64,000 nucleotides of DNA. It comes from Gammaproteobacteria bacterium (GTDB lineage Bacteria > Pseudomonadota > Gammaproteobacteria > Steroidobacterales > GCA-2729495). The notes beneath the pieces were generated by a model that was given only the letters and a program-made list of their open reading frames with translations, made no database searches and was not told the origin of the DNA. Positions 7,502 through 16,708 of the stretch are shown here, piece by piece. Numbering within the stretch: the first letter of the stretch is position 1; every line of letters begins with the position of its first letter. The position numbers and the translations under genes are program-made. The stretch is taken from assembly GCA_020853135.1 (NCBI GenBank), contig JADYZO010000034.1:1-64000 (forward strand), in the 5' to 3' direction.

Positions 7502-8909
7502 TGCCGCTTCCCTGCTGGCCGCCGCCGGCCGCGGTGGGCTGTTGCGCACCCGCCTGGTCCTTGCCGCCGGCCTGGCCGGCGCCCTGGCTGCCGGCGGCAC
7601 CCTGGCCACTGGCGGCGCCCTGGCCACCGGGGCGGCCGCCCGCGGCTCCACTGCCCTTCTTGTCGGCGCCCCCGGTGGGCATGACGCTGAAGCGGCGCAT
7701 CATCTCGCGACCGCGGGCCTGCTGCTCGAGCAGGCCCGAGCTCGGCAGCAGGTAGACGGCATCGCCTTCCTTGAGGCCGGCCAGCACCTCGCTGTAGGCG
7801 AGGTCGGTGGTGCCGGTCTCGACATTGACCGCCACTGGCTGGCCCTCGCGCTGGACGAAGGTCCAGTAGCGGCCACCGTATTCGTAGCCGGCGCCACCAC
7901 CCCGCTGGCCGGGACTGCGCGCTGCGCCCTCGCCGAGCTGCTTGCGCACCGTGGCCTCATCGACGCCCATCGCCGCGGCATCGGTGCCGATCTCGCGCGG
8001 CGTGCGCAGCGCGATCGTCGGCACCGCCAGCACGTGCAGGCTCTCGGCCACCCTGATCTCGACGTCCGCGTTCATGCCCGGGCGCAGCAGCCCCTGGGGA
8101 TTGGGCAGGCGGATCAGCACGGCGAAGGTGGTGACGCTCTGGTCCTGCTTGGCCTGGGGCTCGATCTTGTAGACCACGCCCGGGAAGGGCTGGTTCGGGT
8201 AGGCGGTGACCCTGACCGTGACCGGCTTGCCCGGGTCGATCTTGCCGACGTCGGTCTCGTCCACCAGCGCCCTGACCTGCACCGTGGTGAGGTCGGCCAT
8301 CTTCATGAGCGAGGTGCCCCCGCCGAAGTCCTTCATGGGGGAGGAGATCACCTGGCCGGTCTCCACCAGCTTCTCGATGATGGTGCCGGTGATGGGCGCG
8401 CGGACATCGGTGTCGTCGAGCGTGATGCGCGCGTTTTCCACGGCGACCTGCGAGCTGACCACATCGGCCTTCGCGTTGGCCAGCTCGAGCTGGGACTTCT
8501 CGTAGTCCACCTCGTTGATGGTGCGCGACTCCAGCAGCTTGCGCGAGCGGGCCTCCTGGGTCTGGGCGATGCTGCGCCGGGCGATGGCGGCCTCCAGCGC
8601 CGACTGCGCCTGGGAGAGCAGGTTGCGCGGGGTGCGCTTGTCGATCTGCACCAGCAGGGTGCCGGCCTGGACCAGGTCCCCGGTTTCGCCGTTGACCTTG
8701 AGCACCTCGCCGGAGGCCTTGGACTTGATTTCCACGGTGAGGACCGGCTCCACCGTGCCGGCGGCCTCGACGGCCACCACGATGTCGCGGCGGCTGACGG
8801 GCGTGGTGTCGAATTTCGGCCCCGTGTCGTCGGCCTTGCGGCCGCAGCCGGCAAGGAGCAGTACGCCGCAGGCGGCCGCGGCGATGAGGGCTGGTCTGGT
8901 GTCATGCAT
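7488..8909 (-). CDS. Periplasmic adaptor (HlyD/MacA family) lipoprotein
   Basis: The 473-residue membrane fusion protein links the inner membrane ABC permease to an outer membrane exit duct. It starts [22 protein letters not shown], a lipoprotein signal with the lipidated Cys at 22. The lipoyl-like half-motif [15 protein letters not shown], a coiled-coil hairpin (about 100-180, [18 protein letters not shown]) and the beta-barrel regions follow. The last 60 residues or so are an unusual low-complexity tail of Gly, Gln, Ala and Ser, which MacA does not need; it may be disordered. Its start overlaps the ATPase stop by 8 nt and its end overlaps the permease, so all three are coupled. Confidence 0.92.
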   Translation of the reverse strand: MHDTRPALIAAAACGVLLLAGCGRKADDTGPKFDTTPVSRRDIVVAVEAAGTVEPVLTVEIKSKASGEVLKVNGETGDLVQAGTLLVQIDKRTPRNLLSQAQSALEAAIARRSIAQTQEARSRKLLESRTINEVDYEKSQLELANAKADVVSSQVAVENARITLDDTDVRAPITGTIIEKLVETGQVISSPMKDFGGGTSLMKMADLTTVQVRALVDETDVGKIDPGKPVTVRVTAYPNQPFPGVVYKIEPQAKQDQSVTTFAVLIRLPNPQGLLRPGMNADVEIRVAESLHVLAVPTIALRTPREIGTDAAAMGVDEATVRKQLGEGAARSPGQRGGGAGYEYGGRYWTFVQREGQPVAVNVETGTTDLAYSEVLAGLKEGDAVYLLPSSGLLEQQARGREMMRRFSVMPTGGADKKGSGAAGGRPGGQGAASGQGAAGSQGAGQAGGKDQAGAQQPTAAGGGQQGSGNGAR

Positions 8910-9600
8910 GGGCAGTATCCGTCTCGATCATTCCGTCCCTGAGCCTGATGATGCGCTTCGCGCGGTGCGCCACGTCGTCATCGTGGGTGACCATGACGAT
9001 GGTGTTGCCGGCCGCGTGCAGCTGGTCGAAGGTGGCGAGGATGTCCGTGGCCGTGGCGGAGTCCAGGTTGCCGGTGGGTTCGTCCGCCAGGACGATGCTC
9101 GGCCGGTTGACGAGCGCGCGGGCGATGGCCACGCGCTGGCGCTGGCCGCCGGACAGTTCGTTCGGCCGGTGGTGCATGCGGTCGCCAAGCCCCACCCGCG
9201 CGAGCCCCTCGGCGGCGCGCTCCCGGCGCTCGCGCCGGCCGGCGCCGGCGTAGACCAGCGGCAGCTCGACGTTGCGCAGCGCGCTGGCGCGCTGGAGCAG
9301 GTTGAAGGTCTGGAAGACGAAGCCGATCTCGCGGTTGCGGACGTGGGCGAGTTCCGCATCGCCCATGCGCGACACCGGCTTCCCGTTCAGCGTGTACTCG
9401 CCGGCATCCGGGCGGTCGAGACAGCCGATGATGTTCATGAGCGTGGACTTGCCCGAGCCCGAGGGACCCATGATCGCGGTGTACTCGCCACGCCCGATCG
9501 TGAGGTTGATGCCGCGCAGGGCATGCACCACCGCATCCCCCATGGGGAAGCTGCGGGCGATGCCGCGGATATGGATGACCGGTTCGCCGGCGCTGCTCAT
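8902..9600 (-). CDS. ABC transporter ATP-binding protein, LolD/MacB type
   Basis: The 232-residue NBD has Walker A GPSGSGKS at 45-52, the signature [15 protein letters not shown], Walker [14 protein letters not shown] and the H-loop VTHD. It belongs to the LolD/FtsE/MacB subfamily and should energise the permease at 6293-7501. It is the first gene of the leftward operon ATPase-adaptor-permease-DUF167. The start at 9600 ([13 protein letters not shown]) fits the family length; the frame is open further upstream, but that part shows no homology. Confidence 0.93.
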   Translation of the reverse strand: MSSAGEPVIHIRGIARSFPMGDAVVHALRGINLTIGRGEYTAIMGPSGSGKSTLMNIIGCLDRPDAGEYTLNGKPVSRMGDAELAHVRNREIGFVFQTFNLLQRASALRNVELPLVYAGAGRRERRERAAEGLARVGLGDRMHHRPNELSGGQRQRVAIARALVNRPSIVLADEPTGNLDSATATDILATFDQLHAAGNTIVMVTHDDDVAHRAKRIIRLRDGMIETDTAHA

Positions 9601-9975
9601 GGGCTCGATCGGCTTCTGGGTGGGCGGCCACCATGCCACGGCAGGCAGGGCTGCGCTGTAACAATTTGTTTCGCTGGCGGTTCGTGGGCGGCCGGGCTGC
9701 GCAATCTGGCCGGGAAGGCCGGCACCCGCCGGCCTTCCCGGTCCTCGCGCGCGCGATCCCCCGCGGCAGCGCTCTCCCTCCCCAGGGACGGGTGGCATCC
9801 GGGCCGGTCGCCCGGAGTGGACCTGCGTCCGATTGTACCGACTGCGGCCGCTGGCGCCAGAGGCCCGGTGCGGGGCTTGCGCCACGGCGTGGCCGGGCGG
9901 GCCGGCCCGGCTTGCCGCAGCCGTTCGTGCTGGGCCAGACTGCGGCGGCGGGTCGGCAGCGGGGAGGACGCGGTG
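9601..9975. other. Divergent intergenic region with a strong hairpin
   Basis: This 375-nt gap separates the leftward efflux operon from the rightward TPP-enzyme operon and should hold both promoters. I see no gene in it. The one clear structure is the 14-bp hairpin at 9710-9741. A short AT-rich patch (about 9659-9672) lies on the efflux side and is the best candidate for a promoter core, but no good -35/-10 pair stands out. A GGGGAGGA ribosome binding site (9961-9968) precedes the ATG at 9976. Confidence 0.55.
9710..9741. repeat. 14-bp perfect hairpin in the divergent promoter region
   Basis: Arms 9710-9723 (CCGGGAAGGCCGGC) and 9728-9741 are exact reverse complements with a 4-nt loop. No T-run follows on either strand, so it is not a typical intrinsic terminator. 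It could act as an mRNA leader structure or a protein-binding dyad, or be a small dispersed repeat. Confidence 0.6.
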
Positions 9976-11892
9976 ATGCGCAGCCTGGTCAAGCAGCTCG
10001 TGGACCGCGAGATCTCGCGGCGGGACTTTGCCCTGGGGCTCGCGGCCCTCGGGTTTTCCGCGTCGGCGGCCGATGCGCTGGCCACCGCGCTGGGCGCGGG
10101 GCTGGAGCAGCCGCTGCCCGCGGCCGGGGTCAGCATGAAGGGCACCGGCGCGGAGGTCTTCGTCGAGACGCTGCGCGCGGCGGGGATCCACACGCTCTTC
10201 GGCACGACCGCGACCGGCATGTCGCCGCTCTTCGACGCCCTCACGCAGCGCCCGGACATGCGCCTCATCCTCGCGGTGGCGGAATCCCAGGCGACCAGCA
10301 TGGCGCAGGGCTACGAGCTCGCGAGCCTGCGCCCCGCCGCGCTGTTCGTGCCCGGGGTGGCGGTGCCGAGCACGCTCAACAACCTCTACAACGCCTGGAA
10401 GGACCGCTCGGCGATCGCGGTGTTCTCCGACAGCCCGGGCGGCGAGCACCCCGGACGCGACGGCTTCGAGCAGATGGACGACTGGCTGGCGCCGGTGGCG
10501 CAGTTCACCAAGTGGGCCTGGCAGGTGGACAACCCCGGGCAGGTGGGCGAGATGACGCGCCGGGCCATCAAGGTGGCGACGACGCCACCGGGCGGGCCGG
10601 TGCACATCCGCCTGCCGAACGGGATACTCGCCGCACCCGAGGTCGAGCAGGTCATCTACCCGCAGGAGCGCTTCACGGTGCCGGGCGGGATGCGCCCGAA
10701 GCCCGAGCTGGTCGAGGCGGCGGCGCGCGCGCTGCTCGAGGCCGGCCAGCCGCTGCTCTGCGCGGGCAGCGAGGTGACCCGCGCGGGCGCCAATGCCGAG
10801 TTCCTCGCGCTCGCCGAACTGCTCGGCGCGCGCTTCACCCAGGGCTTCAGCGTGTACGGCGACGTGCCGGTCCGCCATCCGCTGTTCGGCGGCTTCCACG
10901 GCATGGGCTTCCCGCGCGTGGCTGCAGGGACCGACGTGTTCCTCAACGTCGGTGCGCCCATGCCGGACCCCGCCTTCATCACCGCGCCGCTGCCGCGCAC
11001 GACGCGGGTCATCCAGGCGCGCGTGGAGGCCGAGGCCATCGCGATGAGCCAGCCGGTGGACATCCCGATCGCCGCCGGCGTGCGCGAGACGCTGGTGGAG
11101 CTGACCGAGGCGATCCGCGCCCTGGCCACGCCCGCGCGCCTGCAGGCGATCAGCGGACCGCGGCTGGCTGCCGCGCGCGAGGCCGCCGGGCGCGAGGCGG
11201 ACCGGCGCTCGCAGGCTGCACGGGAGCACTGGAACGCGAGCCCGATGTCCTGGGAGCGCGTCTCGGCGGAGCTCGACCAGGTGCTCGAGGAGGATGCCAT
11301 CATCGTGCCCGAGCTCGACTATCGCATCCCCTACGACTGGCTCGACCTCTCGCCCGGCAAGAAGCGGGTGATCGGCCAGACCACCGGTTTCGCGCTCGGC
11401 TGGGGGATCGGTGCCGCGCTCGGCGTGAAGACCGCGCTGCCCGACCGCGAGGTCACCTGCCTGCTCGGCGATGGCGCCGTGCTGTTCGGCCAGGTGGAGG
11501 CGCTGTGGACCGCCTCGCGCCACGACATCCCGGTGCTGGTCGTGGTGATGAACAACCGCAGCTATGACAACGAGCGCAACCGCATCCAGGCGAGCTCCCC
11601 GCTCTGGCGCGACCAGCAGACCCGCGCGCAGTGGCGCGACGTGAGCTGCTACCTCGGCAAGCCCGCGGTGGACTTCGCGGGACTCGCCCGCAGCTTCGGC
11701 ATCGAGGCGGCCAGCTGCACCCGGCCCGCGGAGCTGCAGCAGGCGCTGCGCCGCGCGAAGCGGGTGCTGGCCGAGGGACGCCCCTTCGTGGTCGATGCGC
11801 TGATCATGCAGCTCGACCGCGGCATGCGTCGCACCGAGCAGACCTGGTACCCGCAGGTGTCCATCGCCGCCGCACGCCAGCGCAAGGTCTGA
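9976..11892 (+). CDS. Thiamine pyrophosphate enzyme (acetolactate synthase-like fold) with twin-arginine leader
   Basis: The 638-residue protein has the three-domain layout of acetolactate synthase, benzoylformate decarboxylase and relatives. The TPP-binding motif runs from G498-D-G500 to N526-N527. The substrate is not predictable. The first 36 residues are unusual for the family: [20 protein letters not shown] places R15-R16 ahead of a hydrophobic stretch, as in a Tat signal. This implies export or membrane attachment of a folded cofactor enzyme, which needs testing. The start follows a GGGGAGGA site; a GTG three bases upstream is an alternative. The stop overlaps the start of gluQ (TGATG), so the two are coupled. 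Confidence 0.85.
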   Translation: MRSLVKQLVDREISRRDFALGLAALGFSASAADALATALGAGLEQPLPAAGVSMKGTGAEVFVETLRAAGIHTLFGTTATGMSPLFDALTQRPDMRLILAVAESQATSMAQGYELASLRPAALFVPGVAVPSTLNNLYNAWKDRSAIAVFSDSPGGEHPGRDGFEQMDDWLAPVAQFTKWAWQVDNPGQVGEMTRRAIKVATTPPGGPVHIRLPNGILAAPEVEQVIYPQERFTVPGGMRPKPELVEAAARALLEAGQPLLCAGSEVTRAGANAEFLALAELLGARFTQGFSVYGDVPVRHPLFGGFHGMGFPRVAAGTDVFLNVGAPMPDPAFITAPLPRTTRVIQARVEAEAIAMSQPVDIPIAAGVRETLVELTEAIRALATPARLQAISGPRLAAAREAAGREADRRSQAAREHWNASPMSWERVSAELDQVLEEDAIIVPELDYRIPYDWLDLSPGKKRVIGQTTGFALGWGIGAALGVKTALPDREVTCLLGDGAVLFGQVEALWTASRHDIPVLVVVMNNRSYDNERNRIQASSPLWRDQQTRAQWRDVSCYLGKPAVDFAGLARSFGIEAASCTRPAELQQALRRAKRVLAEGRPFVVDALIMQLDRGMRRTEQTWYPQVSIAAARQRKV

Positions 11893-12791
11893 TGATGGCG
11901 CCGGCCCCGCCGGAGACCACCCGCTTCGCACCAAGTCCCAGCGGGCGGTTGCACCTCGGCCACGCGCTGGCAGCCGCGACGGCCCGGCGCCTGGCGCGCG
12001 CGGGCGGTGGCCGGTTCCTGCTGCGCATCGAGGACATCGATGCCGCGCGTTGCCGCCCGGAATTCGACGCGGGCATCCTCGAGGATCTGGCCTGGCTCGG
12101 ACTGTCCTGGGACGGGCCGGTGCTGCGCCAGTCGACGCGCCTGGACGCCTATCGCGCGGCGCTGGCGGAACTCGGCGCACGGGGCCTCGGCTATCCCTGC
12201 TTCTGCACCCGGGCGGAGATCGTCGCCGAACTGGCGGCCATGTCCGCAGCGCCCCAGGGGCCGGAGGGCCCGGTGTATCCCGGCAGCTGCCGCGCCCTGT
12301 CGCCGGCCGAGCGGGAGCGACGCATCGCTGCCGGCGAGCCCCATGCCTGGCGGCTCGATGTGGCGGCCTGTGTCGCCGCGCTGGGCGGGCACCCGCTCGG
12401 GTTCGAGGAGACCGGGCGGGGTCCGGCCGGGGAAACCGGGCAGCAGGAGGTGCTGCCGTTGCTGTCCGGCGACGTCGTGCTGGGACGCAAGGACCTCGGC
12501 GTCAGCTATCACCTGGCCTTGGTCATGGATGATCACCTGCAGGGTGTCACGCTGGTGACCCGCGGGGAGGACCTGTTTGCGGCCACCCACATCCAGCGGC
12601 TGCTGCAGGCGGTGCTCGGCCTCGGGGTGCCGCGCTATCACCACCACCGGCTGGTGCGTGACGCCAACGGCCGGCGCCTGGCCAAGCGTGACCGCGACCG
12701 GGAGATCGCCGCGCTGCGTGCGGCGGGACTGGCACCCGGCGATGTGCTGGCGCTCGCCGGGGCGGGCGGGCTGGCAGCGGTGGATTCCTGA
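11892..12791 (+). CDS. gluQ: Glutamyl-Q tRNA(Asp) synthetase
   Basis: The 299-residue protein is a truncated glutamyl-tRNA synthetase paralogue that lacks the anticodon-binding domain. It attaches glutamate to the queuosine base at position 34 of tRNA(Asp). The class I signature is [14 protein letters not shown] (HLGH at 21-24), and the KMSKS-equivalent is RRLAKRDRD. The zinc site of the family is visible as CFC, then YPGSC about 17 residues later. The ATG at 11892 overlaps the stop of the TPP enzyme gene; a second ATG follows immediately at 11895. Confidence 0.93.
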   Translation: MMAPAPPETTRFAPSPSGRLHLGHALAAATARRLARAGGGRFLLRIEDIDAARCRPEFDAGILEDLAWLGLSWDGPVLRQSTRLDAYRAALAELGARGLGYPCFCTRAEIVAELAAMSAAPQGPEGPVYPGSCRALSPAERERRIAAGEPHAWRLDVAACVAALGGHPLGFEETGRGPAGETGQQEVLPLLSGDVVLGRKDLGVSYHLALVMDDHLQGVTLVTRGEDLFAATHIQRLLQAVLGLGVPRYHHHRLVRDANGRRLAKRDRDREIAALRAAGLAPGDVLALAGAGGLAAVDS

Positions 12792-12826
12792 CCCTGCCGC
12801 CGGTGCTTCCTGCTACCTTGTCGGCG

Positions 12827-13672
12827 ATGGCGCATCCGGCTCCCCTGCTGGTCACGAAGGCCAATGGCGATCGCGTGCCGTACGATCCGGCCCGGCTGCG
12901 GCATTCGCTTGAGCGTGCCGGTGCAACACCGCAGATGAGCGCCGCCATCGCCGAGGCCATCCTCCCCGGGGTCGAGCCGGGCATGACGACACGCAGGCTC
13001 TACAGGATGGCCTTCCAGCTCCTGCACCGCCGTTCCAGGCGCGTGGCCGGCCGCTACCGGCTCAAGCAGGGCATTTTCGACCTCGGGCCCTCGGGCTTTC
13101 CCTTCGAGGATTTCATCGCCCGCATCCTCGGCCATGAGGGCTACCAGGTGCAGCTGCGTGCCGTCGTCCAGGGCCGGTGCGTCAGCCACGAGGTCGATGT
13201 CATCGCCGACCGCGATCTGCAGCGGTTTCTGGTCGAGTGCAAGTACCACAACGTGCCGGGCCGGGTGTGCGACGTGAAGATTCCGCTGTACATCCAGGCA
13301 CGTTTCACAGATGTGGTGGAGCGCTGGGCGGGGGAGCCCGGCAACAGCCACCGGTTCCAGCAGGGGTGGCTGGTGACGAATACGCGCTTCACCAGCGACG
13401 CATTCCAGTACGGGCAGTGCGCGGGGCTGCGCCTGGTGAGCTGGGACCAGCCGGAGAAGGGCAGCCTGCGTGAACGCATCGACCGTTCGGGGCTGTATCC
13501 GCTGACCTGCCTGGCGGCCCTGACCCGCGCCGAAAAGCAGCGCCTGCTCGGGGAAGGGCTGGTGCTGGTGCGTGACGTGCTGGCCCGGCCTGGTGCGCTG
13601 GACCAGGCGCGCGTGCCGGCGCCGCGCCGTGCGCGGGTGTTGCGCGAGGCGGTGGACCTCTGCCGGGACTGA
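12827..13672 (+). CDS. ATP-cone domain fused to a PD-(D/E)XK restriction endonuclease-like domain
   Basis: The 281-residue protein joins two domains. Residues about 7-95 look like an ATP-cone (VTKANGDRVPYDPARLRHSL, with the later PGMTTRRLYR), the nucleotide-sensing module best known from ribonucleotide reductases and NrdR. Residues about 90-190 look like an Mrr-type nuclease: FEDFIARILGHEGYQVQ, then D124 in SHEVDVIA and E137/K139 in FLVECKY, the PD-(D/E)XK catalytic pattern. It may cut DNA in response to nucleotide levels. It follows gluQ by 35 nt on the same strand. No methyltransferase partner is adjacent. The ATG at 12827 was chosen over an in-frame GTG at 12803; neither has a strong ribosome binding site. 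Confidence 0.78.
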   Translation: MAHPAPLLVTKANGDRVPYDPARLRHSLERAGATPQMSAAIAEAILPGVEPGMTTRRLYRMAFQLLHRRSRRVAGRYRLKQGIFDLGPSGFPFEDFIARILGHEGYQVQLRAVVQGRCVSHEVDVIADRDLQRFLVECKYHNVPGRVCDVKIPLYIQARFTDVVERWAGEPGNSHRFQQGWLVTNTRFTSDAFQYGQCAGLRLVSWDQPEKGSLRERIDRSGLYPLTCLAALTRAEKQRLLGEGLVLVRDVLARPGALDQARVPAPRRARVLREAVDLCRD

Positions 13673-13696
13673 GCCGGGCGCCGCAGGCCGTCTCCC

Positions 13697-14632
13697 TCAG
13701 TCCCGGTGGGCCCAGGCCTGGCGGACCAGATCGCCCAACAGGCGGAAGTCGGCCCCGCGCGCCGAGCTGCGCCGCCAGCAGAGCGCGATTTCGCGGCCAC
13801 CCTCGCCGGGCAGCGGCCAGGTGCGGATGCGCGTATGCCTGAGCAGGGCCGAGCCCACGGCCATCTCCGGCACGAAGGTCACGCCGAGGTCGCTGTCCAC
13901 CATCTCCAGCAGCGTATGCAGGCTGGAGGCGGCGAAGGTGCTGACCCGGCTGCGGCTGCGCAGCCGGCAGGCCGAGAGGGCGTGCTCGCGCATGCAGTGG
14001 CCATCCTCCAGCAGGAGCACGGTCCCGGGCGCCAGCCGCTGCACCGAGAAGTGGCGCGGGTCGACGAGGCGCGTGTCCGCCCGGCAGGCCAGCAGGAAGC
14101 GGTCCTTGAACAGCGGCATCACCTCGGCGCCCGGCACGGGGTGGGGCAGGGCGATCAGCAGCAGGTCGAGCGCGCCCTGTGCCAGATCGTCGAGCAGCGT
14201 CGCGGTGAGCCCTTCGCGGATGAAGAGCTGCAGGTCCGGGAACTTGCGGCGGATGGCGGGCAGGACCGCCGGCAGCAGGAAGGGCGCGATGGTGGGGATG
14301 ATGCCCAGGCGCAGCGGGCCGCCCAGAGTCTGCTGGCGCTCGCGGGCCATGTCCACCAGGCCTTCGATGTCCGCGAGGCAGAGCCGGGCCTGGGTGGCGA
14401 TGTCGCGCCCGAGGGGCGTGATGGTGACCCGCCGGTTGGTGCGCTCGACCAGGCTCACGCCCAGCAGCTCCTCCAGTTCCTGGATGGCCACGCTGAAGGC
14501 GGACTGCGAGACGAAGCAGGCGGCGGCCGCGCGGCCGAAGTGGCCGAGCTGTTCGAGCGCCACGAAGTAGCGCAGCTGCCGTACCGTGGGCAGGTGGCGG
14601 GGCGCGCTGGCGTCCTTCCTGGCCTTCGCCAT
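13697..14632 (-). CDS. oxyR: LysR-family peroxide-sensing regulator OxyR
   Basis: The 311-residue protein has the LysR winged helix ([26 protein letters not shown]) and the effector domain. The redox pair is present as C213-x8-C222 in [14 protein letters not shown], aligning with Cys199 and Cys208 of E. coli OxyR, so it should form the activating disulphide with hydrogen peroxide. It diverges from dps, a classic OxyR target, across a 101-nt gap. The C terminus ends [18 protein letters not shown]... and a normal effector tail, with no sign of damage. Confidence 0.93.
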   Translation of the reverse strand: MAKARKDASAPRHLPTVRQLRYFVALEQLGHFGRAAAACFVSQSAFSVAIQELEELLGVSLVERTNRRVTITPLGRDIATQARLCLADIEGLVDMARERQQTLGGPLRLGIIPTIAPFLLPAVLPAIRRKFPDLQLFIREGLTATLLDDLAQGALDLLLIALPHPVPGAEVMPLFKDRFLLACRADTRLVDPRHFSVQRLAPGTVLLLEDGHCMREHALSACRLRSRSRVSTFAASSLHTLLEMVDSDLGVTFVPEMAVGSALLRHTRIRTWPLPGEGGREIALCWRRSSARGADFRLLGDLVRQAWAHRD

Positions 14633-14649
14633 GGTTCATCCACAAAGCC

Positions 14650-14671
14650 GAACAATGCGATCGGAACATTC
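14650..14671. promoter_or_regulatory. Imperfect dyad in the oxyR-dps divergent region, possible OxyR site
   Basis: Positions 14650-14671 read GAA-N3-T-N-CGATCG-N-A-N3-TTC, symmetric about a central CGATCG, in the only AT-richer part of the oxyR/dps gap. OxyR binds long, poorly conserved dyads, and this does not contain a good ATAG-N7-CTAT match. The assignment rests on position and symmetry. Confidence 0.3.
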
Positions 14672-14733
14672 TACTTGAACGGGAATGCCGGCGGGGTCAG
14701 GATGGCGGTACGGCAATTCCACGGGAGAGCGCC

Positions 14734-15207
14734 ATGGCAATCGACATCGGCATCAGGGACAAGGACCGCAAGGCCATCACCGAGGGGCTCGGCAGGCTGC
14801 TCGCCGACAGCTACACGCTGTACCTGAAGACCCACAACTACCACTGGAACGTCACCGGCCCGATGTTCAACACGCTGCATCTCATGTTCGAGACGCAGTA
14901 CACCGAGCTGGCGCTGGCCGTGGACCTCATCGCCGAGCGCATCCGTGCCCTGGGATACCCGGCGCCCGGGTCCTACAAGGCTTTCGCGAAGCTGACCTCG
15001 ATCGAGGAGGAGACGGGCGTGCCCGCCGCGCAGGACATGATCCGCAGCCTCGTCGCGGGCCAGGAGGCCGTGGTGCGCACGGCACGCAGGCTGTTCCCGC
15101 TGGTGGACAAGGCGGGCGATGAGCCGACCGCCGACCTGCTGACCCAGCGCATGCAGGTCCACGAGAAGAACGCCTGGATGTTGCGCAGCATGCTGGAGAA
15201 CGCCTGA
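14734..15207 (+). CDS. dps: DNA-protecting ferritin-like protein Dps
   Basis: The 157-residue protein is a mini-ferritin that stores iron and uses peroxide to oxidise it, shielding DNA. The ferroxidase ligands of the family are visible at the inter-subunit site: H37 in [11 protein letters not shown]64 and E68 in AVDLIAERI, with H49 in LHLMFETQY. It has no long Lys-rich N tail, so direct DNA binding is uncertain. It diverges from oxyR, has the ribosome binding site GGGAGAG, and is closed by the strong terminator at 15218-15251. Induction by OxyR under peroxide stress is likely. Confidence 0.95.
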   Translation: MAIDIGIRDKDRKAITEGLGRLLADSYTLYLKTHNYHWNVTGPMFNTLHLMFETQYTELALAVDLIAERIRALGYPAPGSYKAFAKLTSIEEETGVPAAQDMIRSLVAGQEAVVRTARRLFPLVDKAGDEPTADLLTQRMQVHEKNAWMLRSMLENA

Positions 15208-15217
15208 TCGCGCCCGG

Positions 15218-15251
15218 CCGGGGCGGCGCAGTCTTGCGCCGCCCCGGTTTT
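15218..15251 (+). terminator. Intrinsic terminator of dps
   Basis: Arms 15218-15230 and 15235-15247 form a perfect 13-bp GC-rich stem with the loop GTCT, followed directly by TTTT (15248-15251). It begins 10 nt after the dps stop codon and ends dps transcription before the malonyltransferase gene at 15289. Confidence 0.88.
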
Positions 15252-15288
15252 GCTATCCTCTGCGCCCTGCTTTCACCGAGGCGATCCC

Positions 15289-16266
15289 ATGACCGAGCGG
15301 CGCATCATGTTCGTATTTCCCGGGCAGGGCTCGCAGTACCGCGGGATGGGCAGCGACCTCTGCCAGGAGTTCGGCATCGCCCGCGAGACCTATGCCGAGG
15401 CCAGCGAGGCGCTGGGCTGCGACATGGCGCGGCTGTCCTTTGAGGACCCTGCCGGGGAGATCGGCCTCACCCGCAATACCCAGCCCGCGCTGCTCACCCA
15501 CGAGGTGGCCTGCCTGCGCGTGTTCCATGAGCTGGCGGGCAGGCCCGTGCTGCCGCAGCTTGCCGCCGGGCACAGCCTGGGCGAGTACACCGCACTGGTC
15601 GCCGCCGGCAGCCTCGGCCTCGCCGACGGCCTGCGCCTGGTGCGCCGCCGCGGCGAACTGATGGGCGAGCACGGCGAGGGTGGCATGCTGGCGCTCGGGC
15701 TCGATGCCACGGCGGCCCGTGCCATCGCCGACCGCCACTACTGCCAGGTGGCGAGCATCAACCTGCCCGAGCAGACGGTCGTCGGTGGCCGCGAGGCCGA
15801 CCTCGAGGCGCTGGCCGCCGAGATGGAGCGCATCAATCCGCGCAAGCGCGCCATCAGGCTGGCGACCGAGGGCGCCTTCCACACCTACCTGATGGTGGAG
15901 GCGGCACGACGCTTCCGCGAGACACTCGATGCCACGCCCTTCGCGGCGCCGGCCGTCGGCGTGCTGTCGAACTACACCGCGGGCCTGCACGACCCGGAGG
16001 CGGGTGCCATCCGCACCCGGCTCTTCTTCCAGCTCTTCAACCCGGTGAACTGGGTGGGCTGCCTCGCGAGCGCGATGGAGCAGGGCATCACGCAGATGAT
16101 CGAGTTCGGCGGCGGCATCGGCAACGGGGAGGGCCCCGCGGACAAGCGCCCCAACCTCGAGAGCATCGTGCGCAAGACGCTCAAGGGGGCGAACTACGAG
16201 GCGCAGTATGCGGCGGCCATCAACAGTGCCACGCTGCGCGCGGCGGCGGAGCAGTTCGCGGGCTGA
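15289..16266 (+). CDS. Malonyl-CoA:ACP transacylase-like acyltransferase (FabD family)
   Basis: The 325-residue protein has the FabD signature residues: the oxyanion-hole FPGQGSQ, the nucleophile S96 in GHSLGEY, the carboxylate-binding Arg in LVRRRGELM, and the catalytic His in EGAFHTYLM. It should move malonyl from CoA to an acyl carrier protein. It stands alone, not in a fab cluster, and the C-terminal 60 residues (FGGGIGNGEGPADKRPNLESI) differ from housekeeping FabD, so it may serve a specialised lipid or polyketide pathway. The start at 15289 was chosen because the sequence before it is not FabD-like. It converges with the epimerase gene; a 10-bp stem (16263-16272/16298-16307) spans the junction. 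Confidence 0.85.
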   Translation: MTERRIMFVFPGQGSQYRGMGSDLCQEFGIARETYAEASEALGCDMARLSFEDPAGEIGLTRNTQPALLTHEVACLRVFHELAGRPVLPQLAAGHSLGEYTALVAAGSLGLADGLRLVRRRGELMGEHGEGGMLALGLDATAARAIADRHYCQVASINLPEQTVVGGREADLEALAAEMERINPRKRAIRLATEGAFHTYLMVEAARRFRETLDATPFAAPAVGVLSNYTAGLHDPEAGAIRTRLFFQLFNPVNWVGCLASAMEQGITQMIEFGGGIGNGEGPADKRPNLESIVRKTLKGANYEAQYAAAINSATLRAAAEQFAG

Positions 16267-16303
16267 AGCCGCGGACAGGCCGGCGGACCCGTCACCGGCG
16301 GCT

Positions 16304-16708
16304 TCAGGCCTGTTCGAGTTCGAGCAGCGTCCCGCAGAAATCCTTCGGATGCAGGAACAGCACCGGCTTGCCGTGGGCACCGGTCTTCGGTTCGCCGTCG
16401 CCGAGCACCCGCGCGCCGGCGGCGCGCAGGCGGTCGCGCGCGGCGCGGATGTCCTGCACCTCGTAGCAGAGGTGATGGATGCCGCCGGAGGGGTTGGTGT
16501 CGAGGAACCGGCGGATGGGCGAGGCCTCGCCCAGCGGATGGAGGAGCTCGATCTTGGTGTTCGGCAGTTCGACGAACACCGTGGTGACGCCGTGCGCGGG
16601 CAGCGGCAGTGGCGCGGACACGCGTGCCCCGAGCGTGTCGCGGTACAGGGCGGCGGCGGCGGTGAGGTCGGGGACGACGATGGCCACGTGGTTGAGCTTG
16701 CCGATCAT
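16304..16708 (-). CDS. mce: Methylmalonyl-CoA epimerase
   Basis: The 134-residue protein of the vicinal-oxygen-chelate (glyoxalase) fold starts IGKLNHVAIVVPDL and continues with GIHHLCYEVQDI and LFLHPKDFCGTLLELEQ. The His and Glu metal ligands are in NHVAI, HHLCYEV and LLELEQ, as expected. It converts (S)- to (R)-methylmalonyl-CoA between the carboxylase and the mutase. The start overlaps the stop of meaB (ATGA at 16705-16708), confirming the start and the operon. Confidence 0.93.
   Translation of the reverse strand: MIGKLNHVAIVVPDLTAAAALYRDTLGARVSAPLPLPAHGVTTVFVELPNTKIELLHPLGEASPIRRFLDTNPSGGIHHLCYEVQDIRAARDRLRAAGARVLGDGEPKTGAHGKPVLFLHPKDFCGTLLELEQA

Noticed and set aside
8515..9975. N-terminal extension of the TPP enzyme frame
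   Set aside because: The in-frame stretch reads through the antisense of the efflux genes and has no homology. The ATG at 9976 with GGGGAGGA fits the leader and family.
16263..16307. Bidirectional terminator between the malonyltransferase and the epimerase
   Set aside because: A 10-bp stem (16263-16272/16298-16307) exists but overlaps a coding end, has a 25-nt loop and no T-run, so it is too weak to list as a feature.
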